From: Clostridia bacterium
Lineage (GTDB): Bacteria > Bacillota > Clostridia > Oscillospirales > Acutalibacteraceae
Length of the DNA stretch: 13,060 nucleotides
Assembly: GCA_900757335.1 (NCBI GenBank)
Contig: CAAENL010000212.1
Coordinates: 1-13,060, forward strand
Direction of reading: 5' to 3'
In this document: positions 6,711-13,060 of the stretch, one piece after another
Layout: the number at the start of each line of letters is the position of its first letter
Numbering within the stretch: the stretch's first letter is position 1
Position numbers and translations under genes: made by a program
Notes under the pieces: model-generated
Databases searched by the model: none
What the model saw: the letters and a program-made list of their open reading frames with translations, nothing else
Told to the model about the DNA's origin: nothing

Positions 6711-7511
6711 GTGAGTTTTCTAGGAAATCATTTTGTGTATAATGGAATATCGTCAAAGGATTTTGGTTTAATTTTAGTGTCTATAAATACCAGTTTAAAC
6801 GATATAGTCTCTGGCTCAGGTATAGAAATAAAAAGCGAATCAGTAATGAAAAACCCTATAAAACTGTTTTTAGGGGCGAAAGAAAATTTAAGTTTAGAAT
6901 TTCCTATTGAAATTGTATCTAAAGAACCTATTGATCTCCCAACTTTTTTAAGAATTAAAAATTGGCTTTTTGGAAATCCCGGATATCATAAATTTCAGAT
7001 TGAAGATGAATGGTATTCGGATTTTTATTTTAATTGCATTTTGAAAGCAAACGAAGATATAAAGTTTGGCGGTGAATACTTTGGTGTTAGGTGCAACGTA
7101 GAATGTGATTCTCCCTATGCTTATACATTTCCACAAACTAAAATTTATAACTTTGATAGTTCTGTAATTAATTATTTTGAATTTGACAATTTTTCTGCTG
7201 AAGTTTACGGACTTAGACCAACGATAGAGCTTAAACTTTCAAGTGCAGGTAACAATTTTAACATCAAAAACTTAACCACTAACCGAGAATTTAAAATGGA
7301 AAATCTAGATCCCAATGAAGTAATTATTGTTGATAATCAAAACGAGATTATTACATCATCTACTGGGCTCAATAGGTTTAAAAATCTATCTAAAGGTCAA
7401 AATCAAGGTTATTTTAGTTTGGCTCACGGTATTAACAAACTTGAGTGTCATGGACTTTTAGACTATTTAAAAATAACTTATCAATTTGCAGTACGACTTG
7501 GAGGTGGGTAA
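6711..7511 (+). CDS. Distal tail protein (Dit), siphophage tail component family
   Basis: 266 residues; GTG start at 6711 with GAGGAGA 7 bases upstream. The N-terminus (MSFLGNHFVYNGISSKDFGL) and the segment at residues about 35-130 (a GIEIKSESVMKNP start, KLFLGAKENLSLEFPIEI, FLRIKNWLFG, YHKFQIED, YFNCILK, FGGEYFGVRCNVECDSPYAY) are typical of the phage tail / Dit family. Residues about 150-266 form a beta-rich C-terminal domain. Dit forms a hexameric ring at the tail tip joining the tail tube to the baseplate and Tal. Its stop directly abuts the ATG of Tal (TAA then ATG), and the Tal ribosome site lies inside its last codons, so the two are translationally coupled. The gene looks intact. Confidence 0.85.
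   Translation: MSFLGNHFVYNGISSKDFGLILVSINTSLNDIVSGSGIEIKSESVMKNPIKLFLGAKENLSLEFPIEIVSKEPIDLPTFLRIKNWLFGNPGYHKFQIEDEWYSDFYFNCILKANEDIKFGGEYFGVRCNVECDSPYAYTFPQTKIYNFDSSVINYFEFDNFSAEVYGLRPTIELKLSSAGNNFNIKNLTTNREFKMENLDPNEVIIVDNQNEIITSSTGLNRFKNLSKGQNQGYFSLAHGINKLECHGLLDYLKITYQFAVRLGGG
7500..7506 (+). promoter_or_regulatory. Strong ribosome site fixing the original Tal start
   Basis: GGAGGTG lies 5 bases before the ATG at 7512, whereas the GTG at 7650 has no comparable site. This marks 7512 as the original Tal start even though that reading frame now stops after 44 codons. Confidence 0.8.
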
Positions 7512-7646
7512 ATGAATTTTAATTTTGATATTAATAAGAATTATGAAATCCCATTGATAACACTTTGCAATCCTGATAAAACCGAAATTGCAAGTATTTC
7601 AAATTTTAAAAATCTTCATATAAAACCTAGATTTAATGCGGTGTAA
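7512..7646 (+). pseudogene. N-terminal fragment of Tal, cut off by an in-frame stop
   Basis: 44 codons from ATG 7512 (MNFNFDINKNYEIPLITLCN and on to KPRFNAV) end in TAA at 7644-7646. The sequence is the usual opening of siphophage Tal/minor structural proteins (IPLITLCNPDKTEI, then FNA). The next ORF resumes in the same frame 3 bases later with EVSFDIYS, giving the family-typical junction FNA-V-x-E-VSF. The x position is usually Ser in relatives as I recall them, so one change, for example TCA to TAA, would explain the stop. See the next entry for the main part of the protein. Confidence 0.75.
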
Positions 7647-7649
7647 GAA

Positions 7650-10562
7650 GTGAGTTTCGATATTTATAGCAAATATTTTGACAACATAAATTCTGAAACA
7701 AAAACGCTTTCTTTTTACGAATTAATAGTCAAAAACAGACTTTTACACATTCAAGGTTTCGGACATTTTGTAATTGTACAGGTTTCAGAAACAAACGAAG
7801 GAACTACACCGATAAAATCAGTAACGGCTTACTCTTATGAATACACTCTAAATTCTAAAGGTGCGAATATTCTTGACGGAACATATAAATTTTATGACCC
7901 TATAAATCCTCAAAACACGTTACTTCAAAAACTTATTGAAATTGCTCCGTCATGGAAAATAGGAACTGTTAGCAGTAATCTTTGTAATAAATATCGCACA
8001 TTCGAGATTCCAACGAATAGCCTATATTCCTTTCTTATGGACGATATAGAAAAAGCATATGAATGTATTTTTGACTTTGATACCGAAAACAAACTGATTA
8101 ATGCTTATACTTCCGAAGATGTTGTTAAAGACACAGATATAAGTCTATCCTTTCATAATTTGATTAAAAATGTAAAAATCGAAGAAACTTCAAAAGATGT
8201 AATAACTTGTCTTAGTATTCATGGTTCAGGGAATTTTAGTATTAATGAGGTAAATCCTTTGGGAACATCAAATATTTATGATTTTTCATATTATTTGACC
8301 TCTGATTGGATGACTGATAGTTTAATTAAAGCAATAAAATCATGGGATAAAAAAGTAAAAGATTTTGAAAAAACTTATGCAGATAACTTTTCAAAACTTA
8401 GGAATCTAAATGCAGATTTACTAAAGCTACAAGGTGAATTATCTACTTTAAAGAACGATTTAAAAGCAAGCGAACAAGTCAGAAGTGCTCAAATGCCAAA
8501 CATATCCAAAATTATCGTCAATAAAATCAATGACCTAAACAGTAAAATTTCTAATAAACAAAAGGAAATTAATTCTAAAAACAAAGAAATATCTAAGGTT
8601 CAAAAAGTTTTAAAAGATATAAATAATAAATTGAAATTTACTAATAATTTTACTCAAAAACAAATTTTAGAACTTGACAACTTCATATTTGAAGGTAGTT
8701 ACACCAACTCAAATTTTGTTGTAACGGATAAAATGACAACTCCGGAAATTCAGGATATGAGTCATCAACTTTTAGAACGTGGAAAAAAAGAACTAAAAAA
8801 ATTATCACAGCCGTCTTTTACGTTTAGTGTGGATACTGTGAATTTTTTATTTATCGAAAAATTTAGACCTTTCATAAATCAGTTAAAGTTGGGAAATTTA
8901 ATTCATGCTGAAATTAAAAAAGATGTTTGGGTATCTCCCATTCTTCTTGAAATGGATATCGACTATGATAATCCTGAAAATTTCACTATGACTTTTGGAA
9001 ATAAGTTTAGACTTCAAACGAGTGAATGGGTTTTTAATGAGCTTTTTAATCAGAGTAAAGTTACAAATTCCGTGTCGAGAAATTATAGTAGCTTAGTTGC
9101 TCCGATTAAAAGCGGCGGTTTAAATGATGAAGTCACCGAATACATGAAAAGTGCATTAAATACGGCAAATCAAGAAATAATAAGCTCTCAAAATCAAGAT
9201 ATTTCAATCGGAACTTATGGTATCAAAGGCAGACGGAAACTTTCAAATGGCAATTTTGATAATCGGCAGCTTATGATAACAAACAATTTAATTTGTATGA
9301 CAAACGATAACTGGCAAACAAGTAAAGTCGCTATTGGTGAAGTAAAAAATAATAATGGAAGTGGTACAACTTATGGTATCTTAGCGGATTTAATCACCGG
9401 TAAAATTTTAGCCGGAAATCAACTTACTATTACAAATGAAAATAATAGTTTCACTTTAAACGGTAGCGGTGCAACACTGAAAAATGCGACTTTAACCCTT
9501 GAAAGAGGTAATTCCCGTATACTTCAAAATCCCAAAGAGGGATTTAAAATTCAAAAACGCAATGGAAACATTTGGAAAAATCAATTTTATGTTGATTCGG
9601 GTGGAAATCTTAACATAATAGGAAAAATAAATATTTCTTCAAACAGCAAAATAGGTGGACTGCAAATTACGGAAAGCTCAATAAAAAGTGCAAACGGAAA
9701 TATTGTGCTTGAAAGTAACGGAAATGCTAGAATCGGTGCATTGAAAATTGAAGGAAACAATGCTCGCTTTGACGGAACTATTCGTGCTGACAGAATCGAA
9801 GGACAAATAACAAACGGTCAAGTTGGAAATGGTGCAATTACAAGCTCAAAGATTGCTAATGACACAATTTCAGGTTCAAAACTAAACAATGGAACAATTA
9901 CCCGCAGAGAAATTGCAAACGGTGCTGTTGGAAATACCGAAATAATCAGAAGCGGTAGAGCCGGACTTGACAGTATTTATGCAACCCATGCTTATATTGA
10001 TAATCTCTACGTTCAAAAATCAGGTACTTTTGCAGGAGAGTGTAAATGGACTTACAATGACGGCGGTACATACAAAACATCTACTATAAGGCAAGCTCAA
10101 GGGCATTTGATACTTGAAGCCAATAATGCCCTTGAAATTGTGTGTCCTACTAATAGCGGCGTTTCTATCAAAGGAAATACTGCTATTGTGGGTAATACTG
10201 TGATATTTGGGAAATTCATAGTAGCAGACGGATTTAGTAAAAACTGTATGCAAAGTACAAAAAATTATGGTAACAGGCTGATAAACGCCTATGAAACCGC
10301 AGAATATTACTATGGTGATATTGGAGAAAGTGAAGTTAAAAATGGAATTTGTAAAGTAGAAATAGAACCGATTTTTTCAGAGTGTGTAAATTTAAAAGTG
10401 GGATATCAAGTATTTCTTTCTCCCTACGGAAAGGGAAATATTTTTGTGTCAGAACGAACAGAAGATTACTTTATCGTGAAAGGTGATGATATCCCGTTTT
10501 GTTATGAGATTAAAGCTAAACGCAGAGGATTTGAAAATACCCGACTTGAAGAATACAAATAA
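7650..10562 (+). CDS. Tail-associated lysin/endopeptidase-like protein (Tal), main part after the nonsense codon
   Basis: 970 residues from GTG 7650; together with the 44 codons upstream it would be a 1015-codon gene. Residues 1-220 and 345-460 are the prophage endopeptidase-tail / minor structural protein region (LIVKNRLLHIQGFGHFVIVQ, KYRTFEIPTN, FTFSVDTVNFLF, PENFTMTFGNKFRLQTSEWV). A coiled coil is inserted at about 230-343 (LNADLLKLQGELSTLKNDLK). Residues about 490-680 are beta-rich fibre. Residues about 685-770 carry a short-period repeat (NGAITSSKIAND, SGSKLNNGTITRREIANGAV) like a beta-helical fibre. Residues about 865-970 match a C-terminal domain shared by Firmicutes phage tail proteins (YGNRLINAYETAEYYYGDIG, FSECVNLKVGYQVFL, EIKAKRRGFE). 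I see no assignable catalytic residues. Tal sits below Dit at the tail tip and contacts the host. Output depends on reinitiation at GTG 7650 or readthrough of the TAA; without the N-terminus, assembly on Dit is doubtful. Confidence 0.8.
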   Translation: MSFDIYSKYFDNINSETKTLSFYELIVKNRLLHIQGFGHFVIVQVSETNEGTTPIKSVTAYSYEYTLNSKGANILDGTYKFYDPINPQNTLLQKLIEIAPSWKIGTVSSNLCNKYRTFEIPTNSLYSFLMDDIEKAYECIFDFDTENKLINAYTSEDVVKDTDISLSFHNLIKNVKIEETSKDVITCLSIHGSGNFSINEVNPLGTSNIYDFSYYLTSDWMTDSLIKAIKSWDKKVKDFEKTYADNFSKLRNLNADLLKLQGELSTLKNDLKASEQVRSAQMPNISKIIVNKINDLNSKISNKQKEINSKNKEISKVQKVLKDINNKLKFTNNFTQKQILELDNFIFEGSYTNSNFVVTDKMTTPEIQDMSHQLLERGKKELKKLSQPSFTFSVDTVNFLFIEKFRPFINQLKLGNLIHAEIKKDVWVSPILLEMDIDYDNPENFTMTFGNKFRLQTSEWVFNELFNQSKVTNSVSRNYSSLVAPIKSGGLNDEVTEYMKSALNTANQEIISSQNQDISIGTYGIKGRRKLSNGNFDNRQLMITNNLICMTNDNWQTSKVAIGEVKNNNGSGTTYGILADLITGKILAGNQLTITNENNSFTLNGSGATLKNATLTLERGNSRILQNPKEGFKIQKRNGNIWKNQFYVDSGGNLNIIGKINISSNSKIGGLQITESSIKSANGNIVLESNGNARIGALKIEGNNARFDGTIRADRIEGQITNGQVGNGAITSSKIANDTISGSKLNNGTITRREIANGAVGNTEIIRSGRAGLDSIYATHAYIDNLYVQKSGTFAGECKWTYNDGGTYKTSTIRQAQGHLILEANNALEIVCPTNSGVSIKGNTAIVGNTVIFGKFIVADGFSKNCMQSTKNYGNRLINAYETAEYYYGDIGESEVKNGICKVEIEPIFSECVNLKVGYQVFLSPYGKGNIFVSERTEDYFIVKGDDIPFCYEIKAKRRGFENTRLEEYK

Positions 10563-10583
10563 AAAAGAGGCTATTTAAGCCCC
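10561..10583 (-). terminator. Terminator of the antisense toxin-antitoxin pair
   Basis: On the minus strand GGGGCT pairs with AGCCTC (one G-U) around a 5-base loop, followed by six Ts. The T run overlaps the Tal stop codon. It would end the toxin-antitoxin transcript, whose last codon is at 10587. On the plus strand the same hairpin is imperfect and followed by ATTTTA, so it may also act weakly behind Tal. Confidence 0.6.
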
Positions 10584-10586
10584 ATT

Positions 10587-10856
10587 TTACTTATCATCGT
10601 AATGACCTTTACATTGTTTTACTTCAATAGTTTGATTATTAATTTTATATACTAATCTGTCTTTGCTATTTATTCTAATACTGCAATGTCCTGATAAATT
10701 ACCCACTAATCTTTCTGCTTTTCCGATTATTTACTTATTATCTCTTTGCAACGCTTCAAGTAAATTATTTATTTTTTTGAGAGTTTTTTTATCTTGAGTT
10801 TGCCAATAGATATATTCTTCCCACGCCTGTTTACTAAATGTAAGCGTCTTACTCAT
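10587..10856 (-). pseudogene. yoeB: YoeB/Txe-family mRNA interferase toxin, broken by a nonsense codon
   Basis: The minus-strand frame of 90 codons starts at ATG 10856, overlaps the antitoxin stop by 8 bases, and has an in-frame TAA at codon 42 (10731-10733). Before the stop it reads MSKTLTFSKQAWEEYIYWQT and on to LLEALQRDNK. After it come IIGKAERLVGNLSGHCSIRI, DRLVYKI and a final CKGHYDDK. This matches YoeB/Txe toxins along its whole length without frameshift. The stop falls where relatives have Glu, so GAA to TAA is the simplest change. Residues equivalent to YoeB Glu46, Arg65 and His83 are retained after the stop. The SGxWSRRI motif is altered to SGHCSIRI (Trp lost), a further sign of decay. 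An intact relative cleaves mRNA in the ribosome A site when its antitoxin is lost; this 41-residue product lacks the catalytic half and should be inactive. Confidence 0.85.
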
Positions 10857-11121
10857 TTTCCATTTTCCTCAGCTCATCCATGGTTTTCACAACCACTTCA
10901 CCATTTTCAAACTGGTTTATAGATTTTTGGATAGCTTTTTGGTTGGATTCAGAATAGAACAAGTCTGATGTTATCTTGAAAGGTATCGAGTGACTTCTTA
11001 TAACTTCCTTTAGAAAAATTTTAAATGCGGTTGTCATATTAAGACCCATATCTTCAAAAATCATCTCTGACTTATTTTTTAGATCTTCGTCTATACGAAT
11101 ATTTACTGTTGACATTGACAT
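10849..11121 (-). CDS. RelB/DinJ-family antitoxin
   Basis: 90 residues; ATG at 11121 with AAGGAG 9 bases upstream (an alternative ATG two codons later is less well placed). Residues about 3-48 form a ribbon-helix-helix DNA-binding domain (VNIRIDEDLKNKSEMIFEDM, GLNMTTAFKIFLKEVI, IPFKI). The C-terminal part (QKAIQKSINQFENGEVVVKT, then MDELRKMENE) matches the toxin-binding tail of RelB/DinJ antitoxins, often paired with YoeB-type toxins in Firmicutes. Such antitoxins neutralise the toxin and repress their own operon. The gene overlaps the broken toxin gene and runs antisense to the tail operon, between Tal and the BppU gene. The reading frame is intact, so it may persist as an orphan repressor/antitoxin able to neutralise a related toxin elsewhere, which is an inference. 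Confidence 0.9.
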   Translation of the reverse strand: MSMSTVNIRIDEDLKNKSEMIFEDMGLNMTTAFKIFLKEVIRSHSIPFKITSDLFYSESNQKAIQKSINQFENGEVVVKTMDELRKMENE

Positions 11122-11143
11122 TTACATCATCTCCTTCAATTAC

Positions 11144-11172
11144 ATTATATACATAAAAATATATTTTGTCAA
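11144..11172 (-). promoter_or_regulatory. Proximal consensus promoter of the antitoxin gene
   Basis: On the minus strand TTGACA (11172-11167), a 17-base spacer, and TATAAT (11149-11144) match sigma-A consensus exactly. The spacer holds a perfect AT palindrome, AAAATATATTTT, overlapping the -35. Transcription would begin just upstream of the ribosome site at 11136-11131. Confidence 0.85.
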
Positions 11173-11185
11173 CATTTGTAATTAT

Positions 11186-11214
11186 ATTATACATATAAAA
11201 GTATACTTTATCAA
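11186..11214 (-). promoter_or_regulatory. Distal promoter of the antitoxin gene, duplicate of the proximal one
   Basis: On the minus strand TTGATA (11214-11209), a 17-base spacer, and TATAAT (11191-11186). The perfect 12-bp palindrome AAAGTATACTTT sits at the same place as the palindrome in the proximal promoter. The two promoters lie 42 bases apart, four helical turns, and look like a tandem duplication. The paired palindromes are candidate operators for the ribbon-helix-helix antitoxin. Confidence 0.75.
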
Positions 11215-11274
11215 CACACTGTAATTATATTATTGCTTTTTTAATACGAAAAACACACAGAAAGAGGTGATTGA

Positions 11275-11646
11275 TTGGATTCATATGTTACAAAATTACA
11301 AGAAATTGAGCTTATTGCCGGAGACAGTGGTATAGTCCTTGAATTTCAAGTTTTCTATGAAAATGGTGAACCTCTCGACTTGCAAGATGACACCGCAAAA
11401 TGGTATCTAGCACCAATAGGCATGAAGCATAGTCCTATTTTGGAAAAAGACTGCACTATTTTGCGTGACGGCAATCCTGAAAAAGGCTATTTATACTATA
11501 GATTTACAGTTTCTTTAGAACAAGACGATACTAAAGATTTATATGGAAAATACGTTCATCAACCTGTTTTAATTGATAGAAAAGGACGAATTTTTCGCAG
11601 AGCGGAGGGATTTATAAATTTTAAACCTCAAATAAAACTTAAATAA
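11275..11646 (+). CDS. BppU-type baseplate upper protein (N-terminal domain only)
   Basis: 123 residues; TTG start at 11275, chosen because AGAGGTGAT ends 3 bases upstream and no in-frame ATG or GTG gives the conserved N-terminus. The sequence (LQEIELIAGDSGIVLEFQVF, ENGEPLDLQDDTAKWYLAP, GYLYYRFTVSLEQDDTKDLY, GKYVHQPVLIDRKG, FRRAEGFINF) fits the BppU N-terminal domain of Gram-positive phages, which docks receptor-binding or fibre proteins on the baseplate. It lacks the long C-terminal part of lactococcal BppU, as many stand-alone Firmicutes versions do. It follows the antisense toxin-antitoxin insertion and leads a tightly spaced fibre cluster (15 bases to the next gene). I found no convincing plus-strand promoter in front of it, so it may depend on readthrough from Tal. 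Confidence 0.7.
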   Translation: MDSYVTKLQEIELIAGDSGIVLEFQVFYENGEPLDLQDDTAKWYLAPIGMKHSPILEKDCTILRDGNPEKGYLYYRFTVSLEQDDTKDLYGKYVHQPVLIDRKGRIFRRAEGFINFKPQIKLK

Positions 11647-11660
11647 GAAAGGAAAAAACT

Positions 11661-12074
11661 ATGATAACAAAATATCAATCGGACATTGAAAATAATCATG
11701 TGAGAGGTATTGCTACATATACTCCACCGACATATACGTACATCGGTTTATCAACTATTGCTATTGATGATTCCGGAACTTTGCCTGAGAATGCAGAACC
11801 GGATTCTTCAACCGGGTATGCAAGATTAAAAGTTAGAAATAATGCTGAAACGTGGAACGAATCATCAAACGGTATAGTTTCAAATAAAATAAGGCTTGAA
11901 TTTCCAAATGAGTTTTCATCAAATGCCGGAATAGCCAAATATATCTTTGAGCTTGATGAATCGGGCAAAGTCATGTACTACACAGAGCTTGCTCAAGAAA
12001 TAATTTTATATCAAGGTATGACAGTGTTTTTTGAAGCCGGAGATATAACTTTTGAACGCACAAATACTCCATAA
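11661..12074 (+). CDS. Small phage tail fibre-type protein
   Basis: 137 residues; ATG at 11661 with GAAAGGA about 8 bases upstream. The pattern resembles small phage proteins usually annotated as tail fibre protein: YTPPTYTYIGLSTIAIDDSG, STGYARLKVRN, TWNESSNGIVSNKIRLEFP, AGIAKYIFELDESGKVMYY, LAQEIILYQGMTVFFEAGDI, FERT. Relatives share a YAR motif, the W-N...G.I.SN element, a FP strand and a gain-of-gel-like G..V.....G ending. The likely role is a structural component of the fibre or baseplate. The stop codon overlaps the ribosome site of the next gene, indicating co-translation. I am fairly sure of the phage-structural class and less sure of the exact position in the virion. Confidence 0.65.
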   Translation: MITKYQSDIENNHVRGIATYTPPTYTYIGLSTIAIDDSGTLPENAEPDSSTGYARLKVRNNAETWNESSNGIVSNKIRLEFPNEFSSNAGIAKYIFELDESGKVMYYTELAQEIILYQGMTVFFEAGDITFERTNTP

Positions 12075-12089
12075 GGAGTGAAGTTTTAG

Positions 12090-12566
12090 ATGAACAAAGT
12101 TTTAAAAATAATCATAAAATCTAATCCGATTTTCAAATATATAGTGGAAGATTATCCTTTTTATGAAGGAATATTTTTTCATTCAAAAGATTTTCATAAG
12201 ATTAAAATTTTAAATTCTCACTACCTTCTAAAGCAACGTCTGAAAATAAATAAAGGTAGTGTAGGATTTTTTTATATTCCAAAATATTTAATGCACTTAG
12301 TTTTAAATATTAACCCCTCTTCCCCAAAACTTTTGGTAAATCCCAAATCTAAAATAAAAACAAAAACGAAGGTTTATATTTTAAACAACAATCATGTTTA
12401 TATGCGACTAAGCCAAAAACTTAAATCGCACGATAAAAATTATTTCAAATACACGATAACTCCTCACATGATTAAATTGACAAGATTGAAAACGCATGAT
12501 CCTTACACACTTGAAAATCGAGATATGCTAACACTCTCAAACATGGACGGAGAAAAAATTTTATAA
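12090..12566 (+). CDS. Hypothetical basic phage protein in the fibre cluster
   Basis: 158 residues; ATG at 12090, AAGGAG at 12073-12078 overlapping the previous stop, and an 11-base gap to the start. The protein is Lys/His/Tyr-rich and predicted strongly basic: FKYIVEDYPFYEGIFFHSKD, KIKILNSHYLLKQRLKINKG, GFFYIPKYLMHLVLNINP, KLLVNPKSKIKTKTKVYILN, HVYMRLSQKLKSHD, and a C-terminal TLSNMDGEKIL. It has no signal peptide, membrane segment or motif I recognise; alternating strands suggest a small beta-rich fold. Its position between two tail fibre genes with tight spacing suggests a fibre-associated or fibre-assembly role, by context only. The gene appears intact and has a strong ribosome site for the following gene at its 3' end. 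Confidence 0.65.
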   Translation: MNKVLKIIIKSNPIFKYIVEDYPFYEGIFFHSKDFHKIKILNSHYLLKQRLKINKGSVGFFYIPKYLMHLVLNINPSSPKLLVNPKSKIKTKTKVYILNNNHVYMRLSQKLKSHDKNYFKYTITPHMIKLTRLKTHDPYTLENRDMLTLSNMDGEKIL

Positions 12567-12580
12567 GGAGGAAAGTAAAT

Positions 12581-13060
12581 ATGCCCACTAAAACAGATTT
12601 CGGAGATTTAACCCTTTACGCTTCATCAGGTGAAGATGCTGAACAAACATTTCTGAAGTTCAGGACGGATATTGCCGGAGTTACACCTGATAGTAATTTT
12701 AATAAAATAGCAAATATTCTGGCTTCGCATGATTTTTCAATAGAAAATACCAGAAAAATTTTTGATATTACCGCAAACAGAATATCTGAAAATTATTACG
12801 AATCAAGTGATTTTGAAGTCAATAAATATTATCCTCATATGTTGATTATTCTTTCTGTTTCGGAAACTAACACGGGAGATACAACGATTAACATAAATTC
12901 TTTAGGAAATGTTCATATTAAAAAGTTCGATACGTTGGGGAATTTAGTTCAGTTAAGCCCTAATGATTTAATAAAAAATATCAAATATCTTATTGAGTTT
13001 AACGGCGATTCATTTATTCTTTTAAATCAAATTACAGCAAATGAAGTTTTAGAAAAAATG
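12581..13060 (+). CDS. Phage tail fibre-like protein, N-terminal part (runs off the window)
   Basis: ATG at 12581 with a strong AAGGAGGAAAG site 4-5 bases upstream; 160 codons are open to the right edge with no stop. It begins MPTKTDFGDLTLYASSGEDA, followed by FLKFRTDIAG, SNFNKIANILASHD, ITANRISENYYES, YYPHMLIILSVSETNTGDTT, ININSLGNVHIKKFDTLGNL, LIEFNGDSFILLNQ. This matches the N-terminal region of side tail fibre-like proteins in Firmicutes prophages, where a DAEETF-like start is followed by a G-D/T-TINI-LG beta module. It probably attaches to the baseplate via its N-terminus and carries receptor-binding modules further on, outside the window. It is the last gene of the visible cluster. Confidence 0.7.
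   Translation, partial: MPTKTDFGDLTLYASSGEDAEQTFLKFRTDIAGVTPDSNFNKIANILASHDFSIENTRKIFDITANRISENYYESSDFEVNKYYPHMLIILSVSETNTGDTTININSLGNVHIKKFDTLGNLVQLSPNDLIKNIKYLIEFNGDSFILLNQITANEVLEKM

Larger units (their letters stand above)
11138..11233. repeat. Two and a partial third tandem copy of a 42-bp promoter/operator unit
   Basis: AATTACATTAT at 11138 recurs as AATTATATTAT at 11180 and again at 11223 (offsets 42 and 43). The first two copies continue similarly through the palindrome to TCAACA. The third keeps only the -10 end before diverging into the BppU leader. Confidence 0.65.

Noticed and set aside
7644..7646. Programmed readthrough or recoding signal at the Tal stop
   Set aside because: TAA is the least leaky stop, and no obvious stem-loop or slippery run is present; a nonsense mutation is simpler.
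10020..10253. Minus-strand 77-codon frame opposite Tal
   Set aside because: Lies antisense to the conserved Tal fibre region; no ribosome site and low-complexity composition.
11696..11974. Minus-strand 92-codon frame opposite the small fibre gene
   Set aside because: Antisense shadow; the plus frame has the ribosome site, tight operon spacing and family pattern.
1..13060. CRISPR array, tRNA or rRNA genes, insertion sequence ends
   Set aside because: No regularly spaced non-coding repeats, cloverleaf-like segments, rRNA motifs or terminal inverted repeats were seen. The 129-bp repeats are in-frame coding repeats, not CRISPR.

Overview
The window is strongly AT-rich (about 30% G+C by eye). 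It has Gram-positive-style Shine-Dalgarno sites, sigma-A-type promoters and phage tail families typical of low-GC Firmicutes (Bacillota). Gene content and codon habit suggest an anaerobic Clostridia/Tissierellia-type host such as Peptoniphilaceae. That placement is an inference, because no rRNA or other marker gene is present.

Layout. (1) 1-3450 is not recognisably phage. It holds the start of a minus-strand membrane-like protein running off the left edge (192 to <1), then a gene-poor AT-rich stretch. A minus-strand gene for a secreted 781-residue protein follows (start 3258, stop 913). It has about ten 43-residue tandem repeats and a strikingly GC-rich Arg-Gly-Gly tail, with a clear promoter and terminator. 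(2) 3449-13060 is the tail/baseplate module of a prophage, read on the plus strand: the C-terminal part of a tape measure protein cut off at its 5' end, a DUF4417 cargo gene, the distal tail protein (Dit), the tail-associated lysin/endopeptidase-like protein (Tal), a BppU-type baseplate protein, a small tail fibre protein, an unknown basic protein, and the N-terminus of a further tail fibre protein that runs off the right edge.

Cargo interrupts the tail operon twice. Between tape measure and Dit lies the DUF4417 gene, with an in-frame internal start under a strong ribosome site, a decayed tandem copy of its C-terminal domain, and its own terminator. Between Tal and BppU lies an antisense RelB/DinJ-YoeB toxin-antitoxin pair with two tandem consensus promoters.

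Several independent lesions suggest a decaying prophage: the tape measure lacks its N-terminal part, Tal has an in-frame TAA after codon 44, the YoeB toxin has an in-frame TAA after codon 41, and the duplicated DUF4417 tail domain is frameshifted and internally deleted. The Dit, BppU and fibre genes still look intact.

The most noteworthy items are the secreted repeat protein with an RGG tail, the DUF4417 cargo locus with its nested reading frame, the matching nonsense mutations in Tal and YoeB, and the duplicated promoter/operator of the antitoxin.
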